Shown here one piece after another: positions 38,046 through 51,400 of a DNA stretch of 64,000 nt. The DNA lies in contig CANTUZ010000005.1 in the NCBI GenBank assembly GCA_947846985.1, positions 56,008,389 through 56,072,388 on the forward strand. Reading direction: 5' to 3'. This DNA comes from Fratercula arctica (Eukaryota; Chordata; Aves; Charadriiformes; Alcidae). The position numbers and the translations under genes are program-made. Positions within the stretch are counted from its first letter, which is position 1. Every line of letters starts with the position of its first letter. Below the pieces are notes generated by a model. It saw only the letters and a program-made list of their open reading frames with translations, searched no databases and was not told the DNA's origin.

Positions 38046-38995
38046 ACAGAAAAGCAAGTAAGAAAAAGAGTTATGGAAGGACAGGGAAGACAAGACTTCA
38101 AGTGTGGGACTGATTATGCTGATGAGATGAGCATGATTTTTAATTCTGATCTTTGACTAAGAATCCTTAAAATCTTTTGTGACGATTGTTCAGCTGAAAG
38201 GGAGATCTTCCTGTGAGGGTAGAGGTAGGAATGAGAATAGAGGGATCCCAGACACATGCTGCGGTAGTTTCTTTGAAGATCTGAGAAGACAAAAAGAAAT
38301 TAGCACCTAGAACATTACCTGAAAAGAAAGAGGCACCATTAATGGGCTTTCTAAGATGAGAAAAACAAAGTCATGTTTGTATACTAAGAGGAAAAAACCC
38401 AGAGAGGAGTGACAGAAAGTCATGGAGGGTATGATGAAGACGCTGAGGAGATTCACTAGGAAAAAATAATCAGTAAAAACTCATGGGAGAAGGAAGAAAA
38501 AGATCAATATGGGAAAATCATATAGTTGTTCCAATATTAAATCGGAATATAGTGGCAGGATTATTGCCTGATAAGGAATCTTGGATGGGATTTCTAATTG
38601 CTTTTCAGTTTTCTAGATTGTACGTGGAAAATTATGCCAGCTTCATAAACACCTGGGTGCTTAGGAAGAGCTTATTAGAAATTTTTAGTGGCATAATTCA
38701 GATCATAATTGATCAAGTATTTATTAGAACAAGTTTATGAAGAAGATATAACAGTGTAAGAGAGAGCTCAGGCTAGCACAGGTCTAAGTCTTGACTAGTG
38801 AATCGGCAAAAACCTGGAAAAATTACTATCCTTGTAAGACTTCACCAATTAAGGATTTTATTTAATTGTACTGATCGTCCTACTATCCTCTAACATTAAA
38901 AAAAAAAAAAAAAACCAATATCAAAACAGAATACCATTAGGTTACAAATTCCATTTCCTACTCCCATTTCTTATTTGTAATATAACCTTACAGTG
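38046..38995. other. Purine-rich non-coding flank
   Basis: 38050-38480 is visibly purine-rich (many GAGA, AAGAA, GGAAGA words) and may be further decayed sequence of the L2/L3-like LINE interrupted by the CR1, but I could not align it. A plus-strand frame at 38483-38740 has no recognisable product. An A run lies at 38898-38914. Confidence 0.4.
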
Positions 38996-39051
38996 ATACA
39001 CACATACACGCATATATGTAAGTATACATGCATGTATATATACACACAACA
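38996..39051. repeat. Alternating purine-pyrimidine CA/TA tract
   Basis: Mixed CACACATACACG, CATATATG, GTATACATGCATG and TATATACACACA. Nearly strict purine-pyrimidine alternation with several short palindromes; a degenerate microsatellite. Confidence 0.8.
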
Positions 39052-39411
39052 CTACATAGATACCTTGCAAGATCTACAAATAAATATAATATTTACTAAG
39101 GAAGTAAATACAACCAAGAAGACCTATCACCCCATTTTTATTTATTAGTTGTAGCTTTTTCTCCATCGTGCAATAGAAATGTATAGAAGTTTGCAATTTC
39201 TTAATGAACCTCAAAACTGTATGTCTTTTTCTCATTCTTTACAAAGCACTTAATAAATATTACGTTACATCAAGACAATACATCTGAGGGCATACTTTCT
39301 TGATAGGGCAAAACAAAGGACAAAGTTAAGGTTGAATGCGTGACACTGAAAGGAAATGGTGTTGAGTGATGACGGATTACATTGCAGTTAGGAGAGGATG
39401 CATGTTTTCAT
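39052..39411. other. AT-rich non-coding stretch
   Basis: No feature recognised. Confidence 0.5.
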
Positions 39412-39668
39412 TCACAGAATCACAAGGCTGAAAATGACCTCGAGAGGTCAGCTAGTCCGTCCCTCTGCCCTAAGGCAAAACCAGCTATACCTATGTCATT
39501 CCTGACAGTTGCTTATCTAATCTGCTCTTAAAGACCTCTAATGATGGAGATTCCACAGCTCCCAGACAATCTTTTCCCAGTGCTTCCCCAGGCTTTCCCT
39601 TAGAAGACATTTCGTAATGTCTGACTGTTCTTTGCCCTAATTAAGCCTATCGTGTCTTAGTCTAGTCA
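39412..39668 (-). mobile_element. Old CR1 LINE 3' fragment
   Basis: The plus strand shows the reverse complement of an older CR1 subfamily tail: 'cacagaatcacaaggctg', 'tgacctcgagaggtcagctagtcc', 'tctaatctgctcttaaagacctctaatgatggagattccac', then 'cagtgcttcccc' and 'taatgtctgactgt' in order. It is clearly more diverged than the two CR1 copies at 14951 and 37785 and belongs to a different, older subfamily. Confidence 0.88.
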
Positions 39669-41865
39669 GAGGGGGATGTATTAATTTCCATGTGTTTTTA
39701 CAATTTTTTATTCTTCGGGAATATTTTTTTTAAGAATAAATTCGGTATGGAGTATTAATTTTATGCCAGGGTGGGACAGAAAAGATCCATTAAAACATTT
39801 TGTGTCTTTGCAGTTACTTTAAGAAATTATTTGCAGGTGGGAGCCTAAAAGTGAAGGAAGGACGATAGACTGATTTATAGCACAATTATTTTTTTCCTTT
39901 ACATTCATTGAAATAAACTCCTGATGAGTTGTAGGAACGTAGTTAGCGTACATTCAGAAGGGACTACACTTTTATATGAAATGTAACATTTCAAAGCATC
40001 AGGGAGAGGACTTTGTTTTATACCGAGATCTGTATCCATGTCTCCAGCTGATACAGATCACTGCCCACTGGCAACCACAGAGAGCAGAGAGCAAAGAGCA
40101 CCCTGAGGAAGTGTCACACTTCACTGTCGCGGTCAACCAAAAGTCTAGCTGTGGTGACCTCATGCTTGACTTTTTAGGTTCCTGTGGCTGTAATTAACAT
40201 CACAGAACCTTTCAGATAGCACGCGGCCTCTGAGTAGTGGCTTGGGAAACACTAATTTATAAAACACAATGAGTTTATAAATAGCTGCTCTAAATACGGA
40301 GGCACTGAAACAGCCTAAACACATTTTATTTTCTTTTGGTTTTTTTGTCCGAAGTCACCTGATTCTTGACAATTCAAGGAACTTGAGAAGTCACAGTATT
40401 AACAAGAAATTACACAACATGTGACTGCGCTAGCAATAGTAACTACAGAAAATAAAACCGTAAAAAGTGAAAATATTTCTAGCTAACACTTTCCTCTTCC
40501 ATTAACATAAGAAAAATCAATCATTCTCCAAAGAAAAATAATTTTTTTTCCCAACCACCTCTAATTAAAATATTGGGAGGAAGTTATTGTACCCATTCTC
40601 ATTTGAACTGGCTGACCTGACCTTGGCCAAAAACCTTCAGCTAGGTTTCTATACAATGCATATATATTTATTTGGTTTGATCCTCTATCAGTTCAGCCGT
40701 GACTAGATGCAAAAGTATGTCTATTCCATGCACTTATGGGTTTGCATCATTTATCAAGGAGGTTGCAAAAGCTAATTTTTTCCAGATGAACACTTCTGCT
40801 TTTGGGCCATTTTCTTCAGTTACTTTGAACCCTAAATTCTTCTGATCTATATGAAAATAATGTAAAACCAGTGGATCCCTATAAAAATGCTTCATTTGAT
40901 GAAAATTAAGATACAGACTCAGTTTGATGATCTCTTATTTACAAGGAATCAGACTGTAGCACCCTCGTGTAAGTAGGTGAGGAAGAGAAAGGAGCAATCT
41001 GAGAAAACAGGAGTGTGTCTGGGGAGTGGGATACTTTAGCTCGTGCCACTAACATTCATTCTCCAAACAAGCTGGGAGGTTACTGAGCTTAGACAGAGCA
41101 CTGAGGGCAGTTTTCTCACAGCCCAGAGGGCTCACAAACTACCCTGATTTTTTTTTTTTCCCCTGCACAATCTATATACCACAATCTAATCTAGTATAGC
41201 CAACAAGATTTACTGTCATGTTTAGAATGTGTTTTAAATAGTGATTTACCATCTCTTAAAATAAATATCGTTTGTAGCAGACAGTCTCTGGTTTAGTTTT
41301 GTTTTCCCTATCTGCCATGAGGATCCCATTTTCCCTTTAGTATGCTGACAACACAACTTCGTTAAGGCTGGTTGGTTCCATTTGCATTGGACATCTCTTC
41401 TGCATATAGATTGATGAGTTTAATCAGCGAATCAGGAGAAAGACTTGGACATCAATCAGTGTCAGTTTTCTTTCTTTCTAATTTCTGATTTGCTACTTCT
41501 AGTTATCAATGCAATAAAACGACGCCAATTTAAGATAAAATCTTGGAAATAATGCAAAGTTAGCATAAAATTGTCAACAGGCCCAGGAGCTCTACTGCAC
41601 TATCATCACTGATATTTTGAAAAAGAGACACCATATTTAACAGCTGGGACCAATGACGAATCCATTGTTCAGAGTTCAGTAAAGAAAACAAAATTTAGGA
41701 GTGTAATGATGAAACCATATCATAGTGTCTGTTGTCTTATTAGTAAAACAAAAGTATTCCTATGCATTTCAGTGGACTCCTCCTAACAAACAGAAAAGAC
41801 AATTTGTGCCTCAGAAAACAGCCTCTTCTGTATTTAAAAGTAATATATTTGGTACAGTTTCATAT
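39669..41865. other. AT-rich non-coding stretch
   Basis: No coding exon, RNA gene or confident repeat. A T run lies near 41151-41160. Confidence 0.5.
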
Positions 41866-42172
41866 TGCCAGTGTACCTGGGACATCTCAAAGTATTGTCT
41901 CATATCTATTTTCACAGAAAACTCAGGAAATAATATTTTTTTTTCTTCATTTTGTGGACAAGTAAGGCATAGTGAGACTGGGGTCTGGACCTTCAAGATC
42001 TGCATGCTCATATCCTGCTTTTGAAAGCTAATTCTGATCAAGTTAAACAGGAATAAGGCTCCCAAAATCCTCTAAATATCTGGATCTAACTGACTTTCTC
42101 AAGATCCTGTGAAGGCAAGGAATCAAACTAGACCCCCAGGCTAATTCCAAGCATTGCACTGTTCTTCCTCTG
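41866..42172 (-). mobile_element. Fossil CORE-SINE / MIR-like element
   Basis: The plus strand carries, in order, 'ggacatctcaaagtattgtc', 'cttcattttgtggacaagtaaggca', and a later 'tctcaagatcctgtg', 'gaatcaaactagaccccc' and 'gcattgcactgttcttcctc'. This mirrors the reverse-complement layout of a reptile/bird CORE-SINE: size-marker block, 'ccattttacagatgag...gaggca', 'cttgcccaagatcaca', 'gaaccc', then the tRNA-like end 'accactagaccatccttcct'. About 80 bases in the middle are unassigned. Confidence 0.6.
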
Positions 42173-42876
42173 ATGGAAAATACCATCTAATTTTATAGAC
42201 CTTTGCCAATAGCAGATTATTTTCCTGACTGTGGAGAGAATGGAGCTAGTATTTCCTTATTGCTAGACCACCATTATTGTCACACTCCGGGATAAAGAGA
42301 GATGTGTAGAGTACTCCTCCCATACCTACAGCTTAGAGATGGAGGGATAAGGGAACTGGGAGAGAGATCACTCCTCCTCATGCCCTAGCATGGCCATGCA
42401 GTTTTGGTCCACAATGTGGGCCTAATTAAGGAATTAGACTAGCATCCTTTTTTACAGGGCTATAGACTGAAAAACAGTGTAGTTAGACCAATTATGCCTA
42501 TACCTCATAATACGGTTTAAAAAAAAAATCAACTCAAAAGCCAGCCACCCAAGAAGATAAAATGTCTCATGTAATTACACCTCTTGAAGTATGTTTCTGC
42601 TTTTATAAATGCTACTACATGTTAATGGAGATTCTTCTTTAGTTTACATGCTAGAAATCTGTGGTTTTGAAGCAGCGAGTCCTGAGATTCCTCCCTCAGC
42701 ACTGAATGTTGCTGATTTAGTTATTTACAACATTTTCATTATAAGTGGCAATCACAAACATACTTGTAACATCAAGTTTATTTTATTTATTTTTTTTTTA
42801 ATCTATGTCTGAACTGTGTTGCCAGAAATATCTGAGGAAATACCCATTTGATTTTAATTTATATGCAGGCAATCAC

Positions 42877-42910
42877 AAAATCACAGAACAGAATCACAGA
42901 ATCCTATGGT
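42877..42910 (-). mobile_element. Possible CR1 terminal-repeat scrap
   Basis: Repeated 'aatcacaga' units ('aaaatcacagaacagaatcacagaatcc') resemble the reverse complement of a CR1 3' terminal repeat. No CR1 body follows, so the call is weak. Confidence 0.3.
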
Positions 42911-43170
42911 CAGATGTGCTTAAAATGGAAACCGTTTGCCTCACGTTTCAATTCATACTGCCGTCTGCAATGTGGCATGGACCTAACGTACCATCTTTTT
43001 CCCTCGCATTTTGTAGAATAATTTTTCAAAATTTACGTTCATTTTTTTAAATTCTGACTGATACATCCATTGAGAACAATAAAGACAATAATTATGATAC
43101 AATGATGTTTATGAAATTATAGGAATATCTGCACAAAGCCAGATGTACTACCTTGTAGATTTCTTATATT

Positions 43171-43291
43171 TGTGTACATATTTATGTATATACATACAAA
43201 CGTAGATAGGTAGATGTATGTATATGTATTCATATGCGCGTGTAAAAATGCACATATGAATATATACATATATGTATATAAGTATATACAA
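43171..43291. repeat. Degenerate TA/TG/CA alternating tract
   Basis: About 120 bases dominated by TATG, TATA, CATA and GTAT words, including 'catatgcgcgtg' and 'catatatgtatata'. It is mostly alternating purine-pyrimidine with several small palindromes. A degenerate dinucleotide/tetranucleotide array. Confidence 0.8.
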
Positions 43292-44935
43292 AGCAGTCTT
43301 AGTACTACATGTATTTCAATACATATGTTTCATAGAAAGAGTGGGAGAAGATCCAACTGGGCCTTATTTAAGAGTTATGCGATCATACTAGTCTGGAAAG
43401 AAAATTATATGATTATATAAACCGAAGAAGCAACAACAGAAGAACAGAGGCAACTCATCTCAAATGACAGAAAGTAAGCTATTTACCCACAGCGATTATC
43501 CTGCCTATCCAAATGGCAGGTAGCTAGGTTTTGGTATAACAATGTCTGGTATATACAGAAGTCCTGCAGACAAGATTTAGCCTTACGTCCTCCCAGAAGA
43601 GGCCTGAAAATACACTGAGATATAGGTCCATAGGACCAATACTGTCTAGACAGGAAGATTTCCAAGAGTATCCACCGTATTCCACGTGGGTTTATTTACC
43701 ACCTCCGTAGCCACAGAGGAGTAAAATTGGAAGTTGTGAATGCCAAATGATTTGTCAGTGATTTTAAAATATATCCAATGTGGTGATACAACACCACCTA
43801 ACAGAGCAATAGTTTTTCAGGTGCTCTGAATTCTACCTCTCAGCACCCGTCAAGGTTGCTTGATGGCTTTCAAGCCACTAAATGATGTTATATCTCTTAT
43901 GTGGGCAGGCTGTTGTTTGCTATCTTCTCCTCCTTCTTTTCTCATAGAAACAAAGCCAGATAGATGCTTAGGGCTCACTTCTACAGGCAGTGAGCATTGC
44001 AAAGGCACTTAGTGTCATTTGAGGTGCCCTAGGACATTCCTGCCCAGCCTCCGCTGCCACTTCAGAAAGACACAGGTCTTCCGAAGGTGCGGCATCGTAT
44101 CTGACAGCCGTATGTGGATGCCTTAGGGTGTGTCAAGCCATACTTGATGCCAGTGCATCGAAAACCAAATCAAACCGCGCCAGAGCTAAGGCGGCAATAA
44201 CAATTCCTGCCACCTCAGGCTGGTACCTGAGGCAACCAGATCCCAAAAGTTGCCCCTAGAGAGGGGGGGCCGTGGGGACTGGCTCCTGCAGAGGCTGTGC
44301 TGCCCAGACTTTTGTCACCGTGCACCGGGGTGGTGGGTGGGTGACGAAGCCAGGCTGCCTGGGTCTGCCATCGCCACTGCAGTAGCCTTTTCCGAATGTC
44401 TTCGCAGTCAATCCACTGCTCAAGGGAAAGATTTTCCTTTTTCCCTTACAGCCTGCTGTGGAGACACTTATCACCCAGACTATTCAAAGTGGCTCAGGGG
44501 TCCTGTTTAAAAACAATCAGCCACGTAACGTATGGGTCTGGCTGCGCTTCTACCAATATCTAACTTTAAAAAGGAAAGAGGCAGAGATTTCAGAAGCAAG
44601 CTCATATTGAGCAGGCAAGATCCAAACTCCTTGGCTTGTACGGTCTTATTTACAATTAGCTGTAATAATTGAGAAGAGACAGTTGTCCTGGAACTGACTA
44701 TGCGCGAACACCTGATCATGCGAACACAGAAGCTGGAGAAAGCTCTAGGGACCCACACACAGTTTTCACACCTCCCCGATTAGTGACTGGAGCCAGGCCC
44801 TTTTGCTTGTGATAGATTAATCAAACCTTCTCTCAGCCCCTAATTGGATGACAATCAGGTTCTCAGGGTATGCTGAATGGGGCAAAAATTCTCCTTCCCT
44901 TATATTTTATATGTCTTTCATTTCTGGTCTAGCTG

Positions 44936-44937
<2 letters not shown>

Positions 44938-44973
<36 letters not shown>
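44938..44973 (+). repeat. Poly(T) tract, 36 bp
   Basis: The longest homopolymer in the window, an uninterrupted run of 36 T. It may be length-variable; no retroposed sequence was recognised beside it. Confidence 0.95.
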
Positions 44974-44976
<3 letters not shown>

Positions 44977-47900
44977 TTTTTTATGTGATTCATTTACTTT
45001 GTTACAGTTTCTCCTCCTTTAAATGAGCTGCATATTTTCACCCAGCATTACTAACTTCCATCAGTTTTCCACCGAAGACACAACCTTTTCTTCTTATTAT
45101 AACAGCACAGCTTGCAAAGTGATAGCTAGGAATCAGATTGTGTCAGCACTCCCATTACAACCCCCCATTTTCAGGGAATCATTTTTAGTGTGGCCATGGA
45201 AATATACTCAGGACTTAATGATGCTATCTAGGTCTTGTTCAAAGACTGAATTTCCTTTTCCTCCACACAGCTGAAAAATAAAATATTTGACCACTTTTAA
45301 ACTCCAGGAATATAAACAGACCAGAACAGGGAAGAATGTGACAGATTTATGAGGCCAAGGTTATGTCAGTGTCTGTCTGGCCAATCCCTTTTCTGCCCCA
45401 ACACTTGCAAATATTAGAGACCTTATCCTCCCCCATAGTCATGGTGCATCTAGCCAAGAAATCTGCATAATGTTCCCTAGGAATGAATGTACAAGGGACC
45501 TCTGAGATCAATTTGGTCCACAAAGGAATTTAAGTTCTTGAATGTTTATCCAAACTTTCTAGGGATCTCCATTTAACTTTTCCTCCTAGTTCACCAGTGT
45601 CAGGCTGAAGATGAAAAGATCCTTAAATTCCATTTCCCAAACTTTGTCTGTTCAATGATTTAACCTTAATGTTGGGAGGGGGTTTTGGTTTTGGTTTGTT
45701 TTTCCGTTTTTTTTTTTTTTTTTTTTCCTATTGACTGTTGAGGATTTGAATTTGACATTATATTATTACTTGAATTCAAGGAAAGAAAAAAAAAAAACAC
45801 AAAAAAACCCTGAAAGGATCCACCTACCTCCTTAATCGAGTTATTACAAATATCAGCACTCTTGATTCAAGAGGAAACAAGATGAAGGTATTCCCAGAAC
45901 TATTTTTACTGCTTTAGAATTAGTAGTAACTGCACTGAACAAATTTGCTGAATGAATTCTGATTTCACAGTCATGCAAAATCACTTCTACCCACTTTCAC
46001 ATTCTATTACAGCTGAGCAAACACTATGAAGAAAAAGTGCCTCTAATTGTATATGTGTTACTTATTGTGTCCTAATTTATCTTAGGAGAAGTGAGGCATG
46101 TAAACAGTGGTGCCCCTGACTATTGAAGTCTGTCTGTACAGAACCTCTAATACACTATTCTAGGTCACATGCCAAAGTCTAGGAATTTTCTCTGTCCGTT
46201 GAGCTAACATTTCATTCAGTGGAAGCCCCTTGTACCAGCTCCTGACTCCTTCACATGTGAAGACTTACTACCATGCTCACACTGTCTCTCTCACCTAGAG
46301 GTCTACCTAGGTCAAGCCCATCCTTTAATCCAAATTCTATTATCTCTCCAATAGTGCTTTAAATGTAAACATCATGTCCTTGTCTTTAAGGCTTCACCTA
46401 GCCATGCTCCTCTCTTTTTTTGACCAGCCTTTTTAGGTTATTTTTATACCGATGCCTTAACTCTACACGTTTCTGCACAATTACAAAGGAAAATCATCAA
46501 GCACCTTTTTTCCCACTTAGAACTCATGTTCGGTTACTTAACTCTGAATTGATTCTTGCTGGAATTTCCCAGCTAACAGGCAGACTGCAGTGATCAGTTG
46601 ACTCCTGATTGCCTGACTCCCATAATTCCCCCCATAAACACATGAGCCTTCCCGTAAGCTGGCTGTGAAAGAATGCTGGTGTGCCATTACAAATGTTGCA
46701 CTAGAAAGACCAAATTCTTCACCCTGTTTTTCGGCTCCACTTATACCTTTCACCAACGAATGAAATTACTTTCTTGACTCAATCTGTAACATCATTTCAA
46801 CAGCGTGTATTCAAATCCATGTGGGAACCCATTTCTTTTTTGCTGCCTGCAAGAACTAGCGGATAATTACGCGTGTGGAGATCATCCTACATGAAAATAG
46901 ATTAATAAACCAATTGTGCTATTAAAACTTATAACTTAATGAGTACAATAATTATCCTGACCACTATGGTTGTATGTTGCACTCATCTAGACCTCTTTAA
47001 TTGTTTAGACTTTTGCTTCTATGAGACAAGGATCTTGCTTTTGGATGTGGTAAGAATATATCCAGAAGGCTGTAAGACATAGTTTACAAAACCTTAATTA
47101 TCATAGCTCATCATGGTAATAAAAGGGAAGTTGTCCTAAACCAAGTTCTTATTTTCAACAACCCAATAATTTTTTATCCGAACATCACAGTAAGCCACTT
47201 TTTTGGCTTTATATCTAGTATTTGTCACTTTAGAAATCTCTTCTAAAACAAACCAATAAAAATTAATTTGTACTTTTCTATTTTTAGTTTTCCAGCTAAG
47301 CTTCAGTTCTTAAATGTCTTAAATATAATGTGGTTTGCTCTTTTCAGCTTAATACCTAAATGCATCTGGACTTATTACTCTTTCTTTACAATATTGTTCA
47401 AGTGCCTCTAGCAGTTATTGTCATTTTGTTGCCTGTGGATAAGATTCTTTATTTTAAACCAAAATTTATAAAGTCTGCTCTCAGACCTATTTTTTGAGAT
47501 CATTCAACTGCAGAGTGATGGAAAGTAGGAAACAAAGTTGAGTGACAGAAAAGTAAATGCACTAATGCACGGAATTCAGTGTGTTGCTACAGCTTTACTG
47601 CAGCATGCGTGAGAGCAGATTTAAGAGGTGATGGTTATAAGTTCAATTATTTGGGGAAATGATGATGGATTTTTGACCATGATATAAAATCTGAGACTAC
47701 CAAGCACATAAGCACAGTGCTGGAATTGTAGAAGTCTTGGTTCTTCTGTGACTAGGGGATATTGGAGAGAAACGTGGCAGTTTCCAGAAAGGAAAAGATG
47801 ACCACTGAGAAGCTGTTCATTGAGATGATCCACATTAGAGTGGTCAGAGAAACCTTTTACATATGGATGGTTAACTGAAGAATGAATGACCAGTTTCTGG

Positions 47901-48109
47901 CCTTCTGAGATGCCATAGGTCACCTTCCTCTGCTGCTATATTTGCATAATACCATCTTTGACTCAGAATTGTCTAAAGGCATAATTTGACTTCATAATCC
48001 CACATTCCCAGGTGTAGCCTTCAGGGTATTTGCCATAGGTTATCCTCATATTATATTCCTTTGCTTCTGAAGTTGACCTTTTAGTCAATTTTTACTCCAT
48101 CTTCCTTAG
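44974..48109. other. AT-rich non-coding stretch
   Basis: No gene or confident repeat recognised. A T run lies at 45710-45727 and an A run at about 45787-45798. Confidence 0.5.
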
Positions 48110-48475
48110 CAGCTTTGCACATCTATAACACCTTGCCTCCAAAGGTCTCAAGGTGCATTATAGCCATCAATAAAATAAAGGTGAAAATTTCAAGGGCATG
48201 AAGGGTACTTACAATGACTCCTCCACCTGGTTTTCAATGAGACCTGAGCATTGGTCTTTCACTTTTATATCTTTGAATATTTCTCTTCAGCCCACCTCAC
48301 AAGGATGTGAAGAGGTTAAGTGTTGTTATTCCCATTTTACAGAAGGGGAAACTGAGGCACAATTGCAGATAACGGGCCAGGTGAGGTTCACAGCTGCACC
48401 TTCCTGGACGGGCACCTAAGGGAGTCAAGTCCTGAGCCACTATCTTAATTATTAGAGTTCCCTTCCAGACAAACC
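48110..48475 (-). mobile_element. Fossil CORE-SINE / MIR-like element
   Basis: The plus strand shows 'caccttgcctccaaaggtctcaaggtgcatta', then after a roughly 120-base gap 'cctcacaaggatgtgaagagg', 'ttattcccattttacagaagg', 'ggaaactgaggcacaattgc', and 'gtcctgagccactatcttaa'. These are the expected blocks of a reverse-oriented CORE-SINE/MIR, ending in the tRNA-related 'gtcctg...accacta' part. This is the best preserved of the fossil SINEs here. Confidence 0.7.
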
Positions 48476-51400
48476 TTCCCATTTCCTTCTGTTACCTCAG
48501 TTCAGATTATGTCCATGACCTGAAAAGAAAGGACCCTTCTTTAAAACTGTTCCAGCTTCTTCAAGTCCATTCTAGGCTCTTAGATCTATTTTAAAAGCAA
48601 ACTCCATGGAATGTACCCCCAGAGCCTGGAGCAAGCTTTTTTTCAGCTGTTATGGTCTATTGGGTTCATATGTATTCAGGGCTTCAGGCATTTTATGTAG
48701 CCAGTTGATTAAATATATATTTAGAATTTTTTAATATGCATATTAATTACCCAATAGACTAGAATGACTCTTTAGGAACAATTTCTGCCTATTGTGTAAA
48801 AGCGTTATAAAAATCCTTATGAAAAATAGTGACTGCACATGCTTAAATGCTTCTCTTCTCCCTATGCCGGCCCCCTCCCTTGCTCCCTGACATAGCAAAA
48901 ACAAGTTGTATCATATCCTGGATTAATCACTGGATGAATTTCCATTATTGTATTACATGGACGCAAAATCTCATCTTAAATTGGAATTTTTTACCCCTAG
49001 AACAGAAACTGGCAAATGTCCCCCAGTGAAGATAGCTACAGCATCAGGATCCTTCCAAAGTATCAGATAGCAAGTCCGTCATTATTGTTGTTATTGTCCT
49101 AATATTTTTTAAAAGAAAGGAAATTGGTGGGGGGAGTTGGGGGTGCTGAGTGCATTTTCCTACTGTGTATTTCAGTTCAATTATTTTTTGTGCTCCCGTA
49201 TTCATGGGTGGGGATGAGAAGGAATGTGGAGTAACAGAACTGGACTAGAGGTACTGATAAGACTATAGGTATATCCAGATGGGAACAGCCAGGCAGAGTT
49301 GGGGGGTGTGGGGTGTAGAGGGTGTGTGTGTGTGATCTGGGGAGCTGGTGAAGAGACCAAGAAAGACGTTGTGCTGTCTTCTTTCCCCAGCCCTCTCACT
49401 CCTTCCCAAAAGCTCTGGACTCCATGGTGCGTGTTCCCACATCACCTGCCATGTACATGGCTGTACGTGCAGCCCTTCCTGCCTAACTCCAGGAATACTC
49501 CTCTGCTGCATCCTTCCTGGCTATACCCCCCAAATACTGAAAGCATCTTTTTTCACACTCCTGATAGCCTTGTTAATATGTGTTTAAAGATGTGTGATGA
49601 TGTTTTGGAGACAAAGTTTTACAAATTGAGAACCATGAGATGAGGAAAGGAAGCTGGTTGCAGAGAAGCAACATAGGATTGCCTAGATCCTTGGAGACAC
49701 AATTCTGTTCCTCTGTGAAATTATTGAAGATCCAACAAGGAACAGGATCATCTCACCCGTCTCTCTGTCTACTCACTTAAAAGACCACCATATGTGGACC
49801 ATAAAGCAGCATGGATGATTTCCTGTTAGGCTACAGGAGGAAAATCCCAGCACTTTATACTAGGGTTTTTTTTGATCCGGTTCCTAATCTCACTTCTCCA
49901 ACTAGATTTTTGTGCATTGCAGGCAATTGCTTAGATAAGATATGAGTGACACTGGGCCACTTATAGCTATAAAATGAGGTACTGCGTAGCTCCTCTTGGA
50001 AATCTAGTGAAGCATTCTGGGTTTTGGCCACAAACCAGGCTTCTGACCTTCAAGGGTTAAGTCCTACCTGCTGGTTTACACAAGTTTACAGCAATTCCTC
50101 AACTGACTGATCTGTTGGAAAAGCTTCAAAATGAATCCTATGTTGTTTTAAAGCCCCCCTGTCTCTTTCCTGAGGGCAATGGGCAGAGCAGCACGCCATT
50201 CCCTAATACTGGCTGTAAAAGCTGCACCCCAGCAAGTCAAGTATCAAGGAAGATAAATGCTCTGTTAACCTGCTCTGTTGTTATTAAAGGAACACAGCTG
50301 AAGTGTGCACTGATGGACCATGAAATCTGAGGAGAGACACAAGCCATTCAAGGTGAGAAATGTGTGCTGGGAGGTCACACAGTATCTTTGATGTTTCTGT
50401 GAAATTATCACACCATAAACCGACAGACTAAAATATTAGATTTTGACCTTTTAAGTCAATCATATCACTTTTTATCTTGAAGATCTTTCATTTGCAACTT
50501 GGTCACATATCAGAAAGTTTAACGTCCTTTTCGTGGTAAAAAACAGGTGCAAGCAAACCCTCTGGGAAAGGGTGAGCTATGAAAGCCATTTGTAATCTTG
50601 TACTCTTGCCACACTATCTCACTTCAAATGTGGTATATATGTGTTAAGTTAAAGCATAAATAATACCACTTGTACATCTGCCTGAAAAACTCAGAGAAGG
50701 TAGTATGCACTGTGTTTTTCACAGGCATGTTCATGTTTGAAGTGCAAACTGAAGCCCACAATGAAAGAGGCTGAATCCCTCAATAAACAATTGCCAACAC
50801 AAACTCTCAAGTAAGCATGAAATCCAGTAAGCCACTAATCTGAGTACAGAATAAGAGTAGGCAAGCACCTTACCTTTTATTTTCCTGGACTCTAGTTGCA
50901 CTCACTGGTTGGAAAACACTGGAAATTCTGATTAACACTTCACTTTTTCTTTGACTGAACTGAAGATTGTTAAGCATCTCCTCCCATGTCTTTAAAGGAC
51001 AATAAGTAAAAAGTGTCTGCAGCGTGAAAAATTCAGATCTGTAGCACTAGTATCATTATCAACATGATGGTCTAAGTTTACAAAGTAAAAAAAAATCTGT
51101 ACTCTAAATTCACGTATTTCACAGGAGAAAGGAATTAGCTCATTATATAGCTGAGATACTAGATCTACTGAAAATAAGGGCTACTAAATAGAAATTTCTT
51201 TAGGGAAAATGAGTGTCCACCATTATTATAGTGTCTTTTAAGAAATGGCCAGTTTCTTTTCCCTTGTATACCCAGGAAGATGATCAGCAGATGGTGAAAT
51301 CCATATGAGAATGATATCCCTGTACGATCATCACCTCAGCCACTGATCTGCTCCATAACTCTCACCAGCTTTCTTCCCTGCTCCTTGACAGAATAAAGTG

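Larger units (their letters stand above)
42173..44937. other. Non-coding stretch with a GC-richer patch
   Basis: No gene recognised. 44030-44420 is GC- and CpG-richer than its surroundings, and short frames open on both strands there, but nothing resembles an exon or promoter strongly. A possible CR1 terminal-repeat scrap lies at 42877-42910 and an alternating tract at 43171-43291. Confidence 0.45.

Noticed and set aside
45480..45520. Possible old CR1 tail ('gggacctctgagatcaatttggtcc' in pieces)
   Set aside because: Only this short stretch resembles CR1; the flanks do not follow the CR1 order.
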